The notes under the pieces: model-generated
What the model was told of the DNA's origin: nothing
The model's input: the letters and a program-made list of their open reading frames with translations, nothing else
Database searches by the model: none
Shown here: positions 9,213-18,725 of the stretch, piece after piece
Position numbering within the stretch: the first letter of the stretch is position 1
How the letters are laid out: the number at the start of each line of letters is the position of its first letter
Assembly: GCF_011007365.1 (NCBI RefSeq)
Contig: NZ_WFKM01000001.1
Coordinates: 186,001-250,000, forward strand
From: Sphingobacterium sp. xlx-96
GTDB taxonomy: Bacteria > Bacteroidota > Bacteroidia > Sphingobacteriales > Sphingobacteriaceae
Reading direction: 5' to 3'
DNA length: 64,000 nt
Program-made: the position numbers and the translations under genes

Positions 9213-10155
9213 CTTTAATACTCTCGACAAAATGGTTTGATCCTTTTTGCAATATTAAATCGGCCCTATATTTCGTTGGTAGAATATTGTCATGAAGGTT
9301 TGGTTTGTTTATTTCATTCCATATCTGAGTGGCCATGTCGCGACTTTCCTCTAAGGTCATATCTGCATATTTATGGAAATAAGACGTTGGATCTTGAAAG
9401 GCTGTTGCTCTTAACGATTCAAAGCGATTAATGTACCAGGAAATAATATCTTGCTCCAATGCATCAACATAGATTGAAAAGTCAAAGAAATCGGATACAA
9501 ACACCTTGTTGTTTTGACCTTTTTGGGAGTTTACCTGTAATACATTGATACCCTCCAGTATCAATATGTCAGGTTGATTAATTTCTTGGTCTTCTTTGGG
9601 AAGTACGTCGTATTCCAGATGCGAATACATCGGTACGAAGATAGATTGAACTCCGGATTTGATTGCGGAAAGGAAATGCAGAAGTTTTTTTGTGTCATAA
9701 CTTTCAGGAAATCCTTTTCGATTCATTATATTTTTATCAGCAAGGACTTTATTGGGGAATAAAAATCCATCAGTGGTCACTAATTCCACTTTTGGTTTAT
9801 TTGGGAGAAATGATAGTACTTTTTTGAGGACCCGGGCGGTTGTGCTTTTTCCTACTGCCACCGAGCCCGCGATGCCGATTATAAAAGGCAGTTTTTGTTG
9901 ATTCCTTTGAAAAAAAGAGTTACTATTATCTCTTATCCTGTCATAATTTTTTATATGTAGTTCGATCAGATGTGCCAAAGGGAAATAAATCTCTTCGATT
10001 TCCTTCATATTTAGAGGTTCATTAAGGGCGTGTAACAAATTGATGTCTGTAGATTCCAGATTCAGGTTAAATTGTCCATTTAGATCCTTCCACTCTTCTC
10101 TTTCAAATTGCTGGTACGGACTACTTAATACGAGTTCCTCTTGTGATGATGACAT
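9199..10155 (-). CDS. coaA: Type I pantothenate kinase
   Basis: Phosphorylates pantothenate, the first step of coenzyme A synthesis. The 318-residue protein has the Walker A loop GIAGSVAVGKSTTARVL, ELVTTDGFLFPN, MNRKGFPESYD, and ILEGINVLQ typical of the CoaA/PRK P-loop family. ATG at 10155 was chosen over a TTG 24 nt upstream because that TTG lies inside a perfect TATATTTG promoter element. The C-terminus overlaps mscS by 14 bp tail to tail. Confidence 0.96.
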   Translation of the reverse strand: MSSSQEELVLSSPYQQFEREEWKDLNGQFNLNLESTDINLLHALNEPLNMKEIEEIYFPLAHLIELHIKNYDRIRDNSNSFFQRNQQKLPFIIGIAGSVAVGKSTTARVLKKVLSFLPNKPKVELVTTDGFLFPNKVLADKNIMNRKGFPESYDTKKLLHFLSAIKSGVQSIFVPMYSHLEYDVLPKEDQEINQPDILILEGINVLQVNSQKGQNNKVFVSDFFDFSIYVDALEQDIISWYINRFESLRATAFQDPTSYFHKYADMTLEESRDMATQIWNEINKPNLHDNILPTKYRADLILQKGSNHFVESIKVRKI

Positions 10156-10176
10156 TAGTGACTTCTTTTGATGGTG

Positions 10177-10184
10177 CAAATATA
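10177..10184 (-). promoter_or_regulatory. coaA: -7 promoter element of coaA
   Basis: On the minus strand this reads TATATTTG, a perfect TAnnTTTG, 21 nt before the coaA ATG. No good -33 TTTG at 19 nt is visible. Confidence 0.55.
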
Positions 10185-10212
10185 ATACCCCTAATACAAA
10201 TTAACTGTAATT

Positions 10213-10617
10213 TTATTGTAGTATATTACTTTCGATAACAATAGGGTTGCTTAGAATCTTTTGAACGGGACATTTGTCACCGACTTTGAAAATCCGTTCT
10301 TTTTGCATTTCATCCAAATCACCAATCAGTTTTACGGTACAGCGAATATACGTGGTCTGCTGTAGTGTGCTTTTGATCACTTCAGCAGATAATCTGATTT
10401 CAACAGATTCTAAAGGCCATTGTTTTTGATCAGCATACATCCGCATGGTCATGGCCTTACAGGTACCTAGTGCCGATAAGAGGAGGGAAGTAGGTTTAGG
10501 ACCAAGATCAGTTCCACCCACTTCGGTAGGTTCATCAGCTATAAAACTATGTTGATTGATTTGTACTTCTGTTTTGTATTTTTCTTTACCAATAGTTACT
10601 TTAACTTCGTCGTTCAT
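10213..10617 (-). CDS. OsmC/Ohr-family protein
   Basis: 134 residues with the two conserved Cys of the OsmC fold: SALGTCKAMTMRMYAD and VGDKCPVQKILSNP. Such proteins reduce organic hydroperoxides or related electrophiles through the Cys pair. The substrate is not evident. It lies 6 nt downstream of mgsA and is probably cotranscribed; a link to reactive-metabolite stress (methylglyoxal from MgsA) is inference. Confidence 0.9.
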   Translation of the reverse strand: MNDEVKVTIGKEKYKTEVQINQHSFIADEPTEVGGTDLGPKPTSLLLSALGTCKAMTMRMYADQKQWPLESVEIRLSAEVIKSTLQQTTYIRCTVKLIGDLDEMQKERIFKVGDKCPVQKILSNPIVIESNILQ

Positions 10618-10623
10618 GTTTTT

Positions 10624-10992
10624 TTATTCGTCTAATAATCCTTCTATAATCAAAGATCCGGTACCTGGGTTGGTCGCGAGAGGAACATTGTACAAATCAC
10701 AAATACGCATCAGCATTTGAATATCTGGTTCATGCGGATGCTTACCTAGCGGATCTCTAAAAAAGATAATACCATCAATTTTTCCTTCTGCAGCAAGAGC
10801 AGCAATCTGTGCGTCGCCTCCTTTAGGTCCACTCAGTTTCAATTCTACTTCTAAACCTGTCTGCTTTACATAGGTACCCGTAGTGCCAGTCGCTACCAGT
10901 TTAGCTTTTTTTAGGTGTTCGATACGGTCTTTAACAAAAGCCACCATCTCGGCTTTTTTTCCATCGTGAGCTATTAGAGCAATTGTTTTCAT
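10624..10992 (-). CDS. mgsA: Methylglyoxal synthase
   Basis: Converts dihydroxyacetone phosphate to methylglyoxal and phosphate, a phosphate-releasing bypass of lower glycolysis. The 122-residue protein shows the conserved elements IALIAHDGKKAEMV, TTGTYV, SGPKGGDAQIAA, GIIFFRDPLGKHPHEPD and ATNPGTG, including the phosphate-binding loop and catalytic Asp and His positions. It is slightly shorter than the 152-residue E. coli enzyme, as is common for minimal versions. It lies between spmAB (17-nt gap) and the OsmC gene. Confidence 0.95.
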   Translation of the reverse strand: MKTIALIAHDGKKAEMVAFVKDRIEHLKKAKLVATGTTGTYVKQTGLEVELKLSGPKGGDAQIAALAAEGKIDGIIFFRDPLGKHPHEPDIQMLMRICDLYNVPLATNPGTGSLIIEGLLDE

Positions 10993-11009
10993 GCTTAAAT
11001 TAAAAGATA

Positions 11010-12239
11010 TTATCCAAAGAAAATGTAAGCTACTATTATAGCAGCAATCACACCAATAAATTCAGAAATCAATGCACATGGTAACGCATGTCTTGTGTTT
11101 TTGATAGCTACAGATCCAAAATAAACGGCCAAAACATAAAATGTTGTTTCCGTAGATCCTTGAATTACACAGGCTACACGGGAAGCAAATTCATCTGGAC
11201 CTTTAGCGGCCATTAAATCTACCATCAGCCCTCGCGCTCCAGAGCCACTAAGTGGCTTCATGAATGCCACTGGGAGTGCTTCCACAAAAGAAGTATCAAA
11301 ACCTAACTTAGCAATTAAGAATGAAATACCGTTTACGAGGTAATCCATTGTTCCTGATGCTCTAAAAATGGCTATGGCTACTAATATAGCAACTAGATAA
11401 GGAATGATATTGACTGCGACACCAAAACCTTCTTTGGCTCCCTCAATAAAGGCATCATACACATTGATTTTTTTGTAGAAAGCGAGAGCTATGAAAGAAA
11501 CAAACAGCGAAAAGAGGGTTAAATTCCCCACCACCGAAGAAATTACTTCTATTTGCTGTTGTTGTAAGGTTGAAAAATAGTAAAGAAGTCCACCAATTGC
11601 AAGAGATAGACTACCCAAGTATAATAATATTGTTTTGTTGAATAAGTTTATTTTTTGATAAATGGAAACCATGAATAGAGCCGCTAATGTCGAGAAGAAA
11701 GTAGCAATCAGGATGGGGAGAAATACATCAGACGGTTGTGCTGCTCCAGCCTCCTGTCTATAAGCCATGATAGATATGGGTAGTAAGGTTAAGCTTGATG
11801 CATTCAAAACAATGAACATAATCTGTGCATTAGACGCCGTGTCTTTTCGTGGATTCAGTTCTTGCAATTCCTTCATGGCTTTTAGTCCCAAGGGGGTCGC
11901 TGCATTATCTAGACCCAAAGCATTAGCTGAAAAGTTCATTAAAATAGATCCCAAGGCAGGATGGTTTTTGGGGATCTCTGGAAAAAGCTTGTTGAAAAAT
12001 GGACCTACAATACGTGCAAATATGGTAATCATTCCACCTTTTTCTCCTATCTTCATTATTCCTAATGCAAAGGTCATCATTCCTATTAAGCCTAATGAGA
12101 TGGTAGCGCCACCTGCTGCACTGTCAAATAAAGCCTTGACAATATTTTGGAAGACCTCCGTGTCGCCGCCGATAAGTTTTATCAGAGCTACCACAAAAGT
12201 GATCAAGAAAAACGAAACCCAAACGTAATTTAGAGCCAT
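11010..12239 (-). CDS. SpmA-SpmB fusion, nucleoside-recognition (Gate) domain membrane protein
   Basis: About 409 residues from ATG at 12239. Two tandem gate-type membrane modules: the first half matches spore maturation protein A (NFSANALGLDNAATPLGLKA) and the second half spore maturation protein B (PLSGSGARGLMVDL and CVIQGSTETTFYVLAVYFG). The fusion is common in non-sporulating Bacteroidota; its transported substrate is unknown. A promoter with a TTTG/TACATTTA pair lies between 12260 and 12291, so a longer start at 12290 is unlikely. Confidence 0.92.
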   Translation of the reverse strand: MALNYVWVSFFLITFVVALIKLIGGDTEVFQNIVKALFDSAAGGATISLGLIGMMTFALGIMKIGEKGGMITIFARIVGPFFNKLFPEIPKNHPALGSILMNFSANALGLDNAATPLGLKAMKELQELNPRKDTASNAQIMFIVLNASSLTLLPISIMAYRQEAGAAQPSDVFLPILIATFFSTLAALFMVSIYQKINLFNKTILLYLGSLSLAIGGLLYYFSTLQQQQIEVISSVVGNLTLFSLFVSFIALAFYKKINVYDAFIEGAKEGFGVAVNIIPYLVAILVAIAIFRASGTMDYLVNGISFLIAKLGFDTSFVEALPVAFMKPLSGSGARGLMVDLMAAKGPDEFASRVACVIQGSTETTFYVLAVYFGSVAIKNTRHALPCALISEFIGVIAAIIVAYIFFG

Positions 12240-12259
12240 ATAATTATAGTTTTCGGTTG

Positions 12260-12291
12260 TAAATGTAAGGTTTATGAAAGATTCTTCCAAA
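12260..12291 (-). promoter_or_regulatory. Promoter for spmAB-mgsA-osmC
   Basis: Minus strand: TTTG (12291-12288), 20-nt spacer, TACATTTA (12267-12260), seven of eight to TAnnTTTG. It fixes the spmAB start at 12239. A small inverted repeat AACAGT/ACTGTT (12303-12318) lies just upstream and may end pabB transcription. Confidence 0.5.
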
Positions 12292-12334
12292 AAGGAATTT
12301 AGAACAGTAAAAACTGTTTAATACAAGTGTATTC

Positions 12335-13621
12335 TTATTTTAACTCGCTATCAAGTGCTCTTATTATTGCGCTAGCTTTCAAAAGACATTCTTTATATTC
12401 TTCTTCCGCTTTAGCACTATAAGTCAAAGCTCCCCCGGTATGAAAAGATAGATACTGTTGGCTCTGATTGTACAAAATTGTGCGTATTACTACATTAAAA
12501 TCAAAATCCCCATCTGGTGAAAAATATCCAACTGTACCAGCATAAATACCTCTTTTACTTTTTTCATACAAATCGCATAAGCGCATGGCGCTAATCTTGG
12601 GAGCACCTGTCATCGACCCAGGGGGGAACAGGTTTTTTAAAGCTTGTATATCCGAAATGTCTGCTTTTTGTTGTCCTGTTATCGTGGAGATTAGTTGGTG
12701 TACTTGCTTAAAGGTATGTACTTCCAATTTTCGACTTGCATCTACACTGGCAGGTTCTACAGATTGTGTCATGTCATTGCGTACCAAATCGACAATCATT
12801 ACGTTCTCGGCAATTTCTTTGGGGTTGTTGCGTAATTCACTTTTAAGACATTCGTCTTCTTCCTCAGTCACTCCCCGAGGTGCTGTACCTTTAATAGGTT
12901 GCGAAATTAATGTATGTCCTCTTTTTGCAAGAAAACGTTCCGGTGATGCGGAAAGGACAAACTTATCTCTCAGTTTAAAAAAAGTCGAGAATGGTGTAGG
13001 AGATATTCTATTCAATTTGTTGTATGTAGCTATAGGATTTAGTATAGCTTGTTCTGCATAAAATTCTTGACAGAGATTTACTTCATAGATATCACCACGT
13101 TTGATATGATACATCATCTTTTCAAACGCATTAAAATAGACCTCCTTGGACATTCTTTTTTTTACACGAATAGCCGATCTTTTTCGTGTAAAGTCTTGGT
13201 TCATAAACGAAAAATTGTCAATGGATTGAAATATTTCTTCGGGATTATTCGACTCGATTTCCAAGCTTGAATTCGAAAACTTTAATACTGTTTTTGGGAT
13301 AAAAAAATAGGCCTCTGGAAAGCCCAGGTTATCCGGCTGCGAAGTAGTTAGTGCCTCTAACTCATTTTTGAGGTCGTAGCTAAAAAAACCAAGCATCCAG
13401 TTTTGTGGATACTTGGTTTTAAAATTTTCTACCTTAGCGAAGGTTTGTGTACCATCGCTTTCGAAGTCGGCTTTAGCATCTACTGCCAATAGAGAAGCCA
13501 CAGAGGAGTAAGCGTCCTTGTAGCCATTGGACTGAAAATAACACACTTGTTCGAATTGTTGAGCCCATTCTAGAGCTTTAGCTTCAAATAAGTGATCAAC
13601 TTCAAATATGGCTTTAGCCAT
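12335..13621 (-). CDS. pabB: Aminodeoxychorismate synthase component I
   Basis: Chorismate-binding enzyme making 4-amino-4-deoxychorismate for folate, with ammonia supplied by a PabA/TrpG glutaminase. The 428-residue protein has the family blocks GDIYEVNLCQEFY, SASPERFLA, QPIKGTAPRG, EIAENVMIVDLVRND and PPGSMTGAPKISAMR. PabB is favoured over TrpE because of the compact N-terminus and the SPERFL/GDIYEVNLCQ style; isochorismate synthase is less likely. It lies 3 nt downstream of purA and is probably cotranscribed, coupling folate and purine supply. Confidence 0.9.
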   Translation of the reverse strand: MAKAIFEVDHLFEAKALEWAQQFEQVCYFQSNGYKDAYSSVASLLAVDAKADFESDGTQTFAKVENFKTKYPQNWMLGFFSYDLKNELEALTTSQPDNLGFPEAYFFIPKTVLKFSNSSLEIESNNPEEIFQSIDNFSFMNQDFTRKRSAIRVKKRMSKEVYFNAFEKMMYHIKRGDIYEVNLCQEFYAEQAILNPIATYNKLNRISPTPFSTFFKLRDKFVLSASPERFLAKRGHTLISQPIKGTAPRGVTEEEDECLKSELRNNPKEIAENVMIVDLVRNDMTQSVEPASVDASRKLEVHTFKQVHQLISTITGQQKADISDIQALKNLFPPGSMTGAPKISAMRLCDLYEKSKRGIYAGTVGYFSPDGDFDFNVVIRTILYNQSQQYLSFHTGGALTYSAKAEEEYKECLLKASAIIRALDSELK

Positions 13622-13624
13622 GGC

Positions 13625-14899
13625 TTAATTCAAAGCAATAGTTTGTGTACGGTCTGGTCCTACAGATAGATATTTGATAGGCACTTGAAGTGCTTTTTCT
13701 AAATAAGCAATGTAATTTGCCAGTGCTGCAGGGATTTCTTCTTGCGAGCGTATCCCTGTTAGATCCTGATTCCAACCTTCGATTTCCTCTAAGATCGGTT
13801 CTGGTTTGATTGAATTTATGTCGTAAGGCATATAGTCAATAATTTCTCCGTTATATCTGTAATGTGTACAAGCATATATTTTTTCAAATGTATCGAGTAC
13901 ATCTGCTTTCATCATTACTAATTCCGTTACGCCGTTCAGCATTATTGCATATTTTAAGGCAGGGATATCAATCCATCCTGTCCGTCTAGCACGCCCTGTT
14001 GTTGCACCAAATTCATGGCCCAATTGACGTAGTTGTTCACCAACTTCATTATCTAACTCTGTTGGGAAAGGTCCACCTCCAACACGGGTGCAATAAGCTT
14101 TGAAAATGCCTAGTACGTCACCTATTTTGTTAGGAGCTATACCTAATCCTGTACAAGCACCGGCTGTTGTCGTATTGGATGAAGTTACAAATGGATAAGA
14201 ACCGAAATCGATATCGAGCAATGTACCTTGTGCACCTTCAGCTAATACTTTTTTTCCTTCTTTTAAGTATTGGTTGACTAAATGTTCTGAGTCTACATGA
14301 GGTATTGTCTTTAAGAATTCGATAGCGGCTAGGAAAGCGTCTTCACGTTCTTTGAAATCAGGAACTTCACCATAATGTGATAAGATATTCAAGTGTTTTT
14401 CTTTTAATCTTTCATAGCGTTCCATGAAATCAGGTAACGTAGTGTCCCCTACACGAAGACCATTTCTACCTGTTTTGTCCATATAGGTGGGGCCGATCCC
14501 TTTCAAAGTGGAGCCGATTTTTCCTTCACCCATTTTGGACTCCGATGCCGCGTCTAAAAGTTGGTGCGTCGGAAGAATTAGGTGCGCTTTACGCGCTAAA
14601 ACTAATTTTCCTGTTCCTACAGGATCAAAACCTGCAGACTTTAGGTTATCTAACTCTCTTTTAAGAATAATTGGATCGATTACTACACCGTTTCCAATTA
14701 AGTTTAAAGTTTTTGGGTTAAAAATACCTGAAGGGATAGTGTTTAAAACAAACTTTTTGTTGTCAAACTCTAACGTATGTCCTGCATTAGGACCTCCTTG
14801 GAAACGAGCGATAAGATCATATTGAGGACATAGTACATCGACTATCTTTCCTTTTCCCTCGTCGCCCCATTGTAAGCCCAGTAGCACATCAACTTGCAT
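13625..14899 (-). CDS. purA: Adenylosuccinate synthetase
   Basis: Joins IMP and aspartate using GTP, the first step from IMP to AMP. The 424-residue protein begins with LLGLQWGDEGKGKIVD (GTP P-loop and catalytic Asp), then GGPNAGHTLEF (catalytic His), IGSTLKGIGPTYMDK, FEGAQGTLLDIDFG-type sequence (here AEGAQG), SSNTTTAGACTGLG, and RVGGGPFPTEL with GRARRTGWID. Full length. It heads an operon with pabB. Upstream, 14972-15031 holds two palindromes that could be regulatory. Confidence 0.97.
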   Translation of the reverse strand: MQVDVLLGLQWGDEGKGKIVDVLCPQYDLIARFQGGPNAGHTLEFDNKKFVLNTIPSGIFNPKTLNLIGNGVVIDPIILKRELDNLKSAGFDPVGTGKLVLARKAHLILPTHQLLDAASESKMGEGKIGSTLKGIGPTYMDKTGRNGLRVGDTTLPDFMERYERLKEKHLNILSHYGEVPDFKEREDAFLAAIEFLKTIPHVDSEHLVNQYLKEGKKVLAEGAQGTLLDIDFGSYPFVTSSNTTTAGACTGLGIAPNKIGDVLGIFKAYCTRVGGGPFPTELDNEVGEQLRQLGHEFGATTGRARRTGWIDIPALKYAIMLNGVTELVMMKADVLDTFEKIYACTHYRYNGEIIDYMPYDINSIKPEPILEEIEGWNQDLTGIRSQEEIPAALANYIAYLEKALQVPIKYLSVGPDRTQTIALN

Positions 14900-14971
14900 A
14901 ACGTATTATTTTGAGATTAAAATTGAAATTTTCAAAAAATAAAAATAAGACCTTGACCTTAGTCTAAGAAA

Positions 14972-15031
14972 AACACCTTTTTTAAGGTGTTAACTGACTA
15001 TAAAAATCATTTTCAGAATAATACTGAAAAA
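14972..15031. repeat. Two palindromes between purA and fur
   Basis: AACACCTT-TTTT-AAGGTGTT (14972-14991) and ATTTTCAG-N7-CTGAAAAT (15009-15031) are both perfect 8-bp inverted repeats. They lie 70-130 nt upstream of the purA start and downstream of the fur terminator. They could be operators or RNA hairpins; no T run follows either in the purA direction. Confidence 0.5.
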
Positions 15032-15069
15032 TAGCCCTTACCAAATGTAGATCCATTAATAGATACTAC

Positions 15070-15112
15070 AATAAAATAAAGTTCGGAAAATTGATTACTC
15101 AATTTTCCGAAC
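15070..15112 (-). terminator. Terminator of fur
   Basis: A perfect 14-bp stem, GTTCGGAAAATTGA (15081-15094) with its complement at 15099-15112, loop TTAC, followed on the minus strand by TTTATTTTATT. Confidence 0.88.
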
Positions 15113-15143
15113 AAAAATACTATTTAAAATAAAGGATGGAGAA

Positions 15144-15638
15144 TTAATTTGAAATTACTTCCTTACCTACTTTTTTCTGTTCTTTGCCTTTAGATTCTCG
15201 GCAATCCTGACACACCCCATATAAGTTTAGAGAGTGATGCTTGATGTCGAATTTTAGAAGATCACCAATCATACTTTGAATCTGATGGATTCGGGGATCA
15301 CAAAATTCAACCACTTTGTTGCATTCTATACAAATAACATGGTCGTGTTGTTTGTAGCCATAGGACTTTTCAAACTGAGCCATATTACGACCAAACTGAT
15401 GTTTGGTCACTAGATCGCAAGATACCAAGAGTTCTAGGGTATTGTAAACTGTGGCTCGACTGACCCGGTATTTTTTGTTTTTCATATGAATATAGAGCGA
15501 TTCTACATCAAAATGATCTGTACGGGAGTAGATCTCCTCTAAAATTGCATAACGCTCTGGAGTTTTTCTCAGATTTTTATTCTCTAAGTAAGCCTCAAAT
15601 ATTTTTTTAACTGTACTGTAGTTTTCAGCTTGATTCAT
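15144..15638 (-). CDS. Fur-family metal-dependent repressor
   Basis: 164 residues with the Fur winged helix ([19 protein letters not shown] and [14 protein letters not shown]), the central metal site [15 protein letters not shown], and a second Cys pair GVCQDCRE near the C-terminus, so structural zinc is expected. Fur-family members sense Fe, Zn, Mn or peroxide; which one is not decidable here, although the sequence looks closer to Fur/PerR than to Nur. It stands between Rel and purA on the same strand and has its own terminator. Confidence 0.92.
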   Translation of the reverse strand: MNQAENYSTVKKIFEAYLENKNLRKTPERYAILEEIYSRTDHFDVESLYIHMKNKKYRVSRATVYNTLELLVSCDLVTKHQFGRNMAQFEKSYGYKQHDHVICIECNKVVEFCDPRIHQIQSMIGDLLKFDIKHHSLNLYGVCQDCRESKGKEQKKVGKEVISN

Positions 15639-15715
15639 CTTCTTTTAACACTTAAACAAATTTACCAATTTCTGTTCTAATTCTAGCATATTAAAAAATT
15701 CTGATACTGATATGA

Positions 15716-17923
15716 TCAATTTTCAAATTCGTATCTTGTTACGCTAGTTATACCACTAACTAGTTTCAGGTGGTTAATTAGATTGTCTAATTGATCTAGG
15801 TTGTTGATGTTAACCATGATATTTCCTTCAAATATGCCTTCATTACTCGATATAGACAGCGACCGTATATTTACCTTAAATTCTTGCGATATGACTGTGG
15901 TTAGTTTATTGACAAGTCCGACATCATCGATCCCTATAATACGGATTCCTGTCAGAAAGGATGTTTCTATCTGCGATGATGCCCATTGTGCCTTCAGGAT
16001 TCTATAACCATAATTGGCCATCAATTTGGAGGCGTTAGGGCAGGAGGTACGGTGTATTTTTATTCCGTCGTTTACTGTCAGGAAGCCAAATATATCATCG
16101 CCTGGGATAGGATTACAACAAGGAGCTAATGTATAGTCCACTTTTTGTAGATCATCACCGATTAAAATGGTGTCGTTTTCTTTTTTATTGATCTTATCAA
16201 CTAACCCTGATATATGGGAAGAGAATTGATTGGTGTTGCTCTCGTGTATTTTTTCACTGGCAGCATATTCTCTCAGGTTTTTGATATCGATATTTCCTTT
16301 AGCCACATTATAAAATAGTTCTTGCGAACTCGGGTATTTAAAGAAATTAGCTATCTTATTAATATTATCTGTGTTGTAGGTTATTTTCAGTGACTTGAGC
16401 TTTCTTTCCAATATCTCTTTTCCTTCCTCGGCTACTCTTCTTTTTTCTTCTTTTAAGGAAGAACGAATTTTAGATTTAGCTTTTGCTGTTACCACAAAAT
16501 TAAGCCAATCTTCTTTTGGAGTTTGCTTGTTCGAGGTTATTATTTCTACCTGATCTCCGTTTTGAAGGGGGTGACTTAGCGGTACCAATTTGTGATTTAC
16601 CTTGGCGCCGATACATGTAGCACCGATATCAGAGTGTATTTCAAAAGCAAAATCGAGTGCTGTTGCTCCGTTTGGAAGTTGTATTAATGCTCCCTTCGGT
16701 GTAAAAATAAAAATCTCATCCGAAAATAGATTCATTTTGAAATCATCCAAAAAGTCTAATGCATTTTGCTCCGGACTTCCTAAAACATCCCTTACTTTTT
16801 GAATCCATTGATCGAGTCCATTATCCGAGTTGGATTCTTTGTACTTCCAATGTGCCGCAAATCCTTTTTCGGCTATTTCATTCATCCGTTTAGTACGTAT
16901 CTGCACTTCTACCCATTGACCTTTAGGTCCCATTACTGTGGTATGGAGCGATTCGTAGCCATTTCCTTTCGGTGTTGATACCCAATCTCGCAAGCGATCA
17001 GGATTGGGTCTATACAAATCAGTAATGATGGAGTATACCTTCCAGCATTCAGTCTTCTCTTTCTCGTATTCCGAATCTATAATCACCCGAATAGCAAATA
17101 AGTCATAGACTTCCTCAAAAGGAATTGATTTTTTACGCATCTTATTCCATATCGAATGTATGGACTTCGGTCGGCCATACACTTCGGCTTTAATCCCCTG
17201 TTCCCTCAGGATTTCTTCGATCGGTGCTACGAAGTTTGAAATGAATCGCTCCCGTTCCGCTTTCTTTTCGTTCAGTTTTTTGGCGATAAACTTATAGGTA
17301 TCTGGATCGGTATATTTCATCGAGAGATCTTCCAGTTCAGATTTGATCGCATAGAGGCCTAAGCGGTGCGCCAATGGTGCATAAAGGTAGCTTGTTTCAG
17401 AAGCTATTTTAAGCTGCTTATGGCGCGCCATAAATTCCATCGTACGCATATTATGTAACCTATCTGCTAATTTAATCAGAATAACCCGCACATCGTCCGC
17501 TAGCGTTAACAACATTTTTCGGAAGTTTTCAGCCTGCATTGAACTGTTTGGGTCAAAGACGCCCGATATCTTGGTGAGGCCATCAATGATCTTGGTGACT
17601 TTTTTTCCAAATAACGCTTCTATATCTTCTAATGTTAGACTTGTATCTTCAACTACGTCGTGTAATAACGAACAGACAATGGAAGTGGTGCCTAATCCGA
17701 TTTCCTCTGCGGCGATTTGAGCTACTGCAATAGGGTGATAGATGTAAGGCTCTCCTGATTTTCTACGCATGTCTTTGTGACTCTCTAGCGCCAAATCAAA
17801 TGCTTTCCGTATTTCCTGCTTGTCGCCTTTTTGTAAGGTAGGTTTACAAGCCCGCAATAGAGCCCTATACCGTTTTCTTATTTCTTTGTTTTCCGCCTCA
17901 ATATCAATCACATAATCTGCCAT
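15716..17923 (-). CDS. relA: Bifunctional (p)ppGpp synthetase/hydrolase (Rel/SpoT type)
   Basis: 735 residues. Domains in order: HD hydrolase (YIYHPIAVAQIAAEE, LLHDVVEDT), RelA synthetase (GRPKSIHSIWNKM, YDLFAIRVI, GNGYESLHTTV), TGS (IFTPKGALIQLPNGATALDFA), a helical/zinc-finger-like region with APCCNPIPGD, and a C-terminal ACT domain. An intact HD site indicates a hydrolysing, bifunctional enzyme rather than a synthetase-only RelA. It controls the stringent response. It stands alone upstream of fur. Confidence 0.95.
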   Translation of the reverse strand: MADYVIDIEAENKEIRKRYRALLRACKPTLQKGDKQEIRKAFDLALESHKDMRRKSGEPYIYHPIAVAQIAAEEIGLGTTSIVCSLLHDVVEDTSLTLEDIEALFGKKVTKIIDGLTKISGVFDPNSSMQAENFRKMLLTLADDVRVILIKLADRLHNMRTMEFMARHKQLKIASETSYLYAPLAHRLGLYAIKSELEDLSMKYTDPDTYKFIAKKLNEKKAERERFISNFVAPIEEILREQGIKAEVYGRPKSIHSIWNKMRKKSIPFEEVYDLFAIRVIIDSEYEKEKTECWKVYSIITDLYRPNPDRLRDWVSTPKGNGYESLHTTVMGPKGQWVEVQIRTKRMNEIAEKGFAAHWKYKESNSDNGLDQWIQKVRDVLGSPEQNALDFLDDFKMNLFSDEIFIFTPKGALIQLPNGATALDFAFEIHSDIGATCIGAKVNHKLVPLSHPLQNGDQVEIITSNKQTPKEDWLNFVVTAKAKSKIRSSLKEEKRRVAEEGKEILERKLKSLKITYNTDNINKIANFFKYPSSQELFYNVAKGNIDIKNLREYAASEKIHESNTNQFSSHISGLVDKINKKENDTILIGDDLQKVDYTLAPCCNPIPGDDIFGFLTVNDGIKIHRTSCPNASKLMANYGYRILKAQWASSQIETSFLTGIRIIGIDDVGLVNKLTTVISQEFKVNIRSLSISSNEGIFEGNIMVNINNLDQLDNLINHLKLVSGITSVTRYEFEN

Positions 17924-18054
17924 AAGAACCTTTTAATTATTTTCGTAATTTCAATCAAAAATTGTAATTTTATAGTTAGGGTTTGATATGCCCTATTTGT
18001 TTTTGTTTTTATTTATATAAATATACAAAAAAAGAAGAATTTTTTAATTAGTCA

Positions 18055-18723
18055 ATGGTCAAAAAAGCAATGTGTAGCTGTGGATTTACAAGGATTTTAA
18101 TTTTCCTTATGGTATGGGGAGGTTTTGCTATGGCGCAAGAGCAAAGGCCACTTTTGACATTACCGCATTATGGTGCGGGCACTCCGGAAATAGTTGGCTA
18201 CTATTTAACCACTAGACTGCAATCGGGAGAAGAGGCTCCTTGGTTTCCAATCGAAGAGGTGGTGATTCGTGCTAGGAGAGAATGGAAGAGTGAAGAGGAA
18301 AAAAATAGGTATTTAAGGTTGAAAAGAAATGTTCTTCGGGTACTGCCTTATGCTATATATGCACAAAAGAGATATGAGCAGTTGGATAGAGATTTGGCAT
18401 TGGTAGACAGTAAGAAGGAAGAGAAAGCTCTGATAAAGGCTTGTGAGCAAGAGATAAAAGAGAAAATTACGAATGAAGTAAAGAACCTTTCGGTCTCACA
18501 AGGAAAGATTTTAATTAAACTCATCGAAAGACAAACTGGTAATACCAGTTATGACTTGGTCAAAGATATGAAAGGAAGTATCACGGCTTTCGTATATCAA
18601 GGGGTAGCTCGTGTTTTTGGCCATAATCTGAAAAGTACCTATGATCCTGCTGAGGATTTTGAAGTGGAAAACATCATTCGTGAATATGAACGAGTAAGAC
18701 CTATTAACAAACCCTATCAATAA
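18055..18723 (+). CDS. DUF4294 secreted protein
   Basis: 222 residues with an N-terminal hydrophobic stretch (FTRILIFLMVWGGFAMAQ) that looks like a signal peptide ending before EQRPLLTLP. The body, WFPIEEVVIRARREWKSEEE followed by VLRVLPYAIYAQKRYEQLD, is the hallmark of DUF4294, a Bacteroidota-specific family of unknown function. It is highly charged and helical. The glutathione peroxidase gene follows within 2 nt, so the two are probably cotranscribed. It is divergent from rel. Confidence 0.85.
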   Translation: MVKKAMCSCGFTRILIFLMVWGGFAMAQEQRPLLTLPHYGAGTPEIVGYYLTTRLQSGEEAPWFPIEEVVIRARREWKSEEEKNRYLRLKRNVLRVLPYAIYAQKRYEQLDRDLALVDSKKEEKALIKACEQEIKEKITNEVKNLSVSQGKILIKLIERQTGNTSYDLVKDMKGSITAFVYQGVARVFGHNLKSTYDPAEDFEVENIIREYERVRPINKPYQ

Positions 18724-18725
18724 AG

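Noticed and set aside
10156..10179. Longer coaA from TTG 10179
   Set aside because: The TTG is inside the perfect TATATTTG promoter element.
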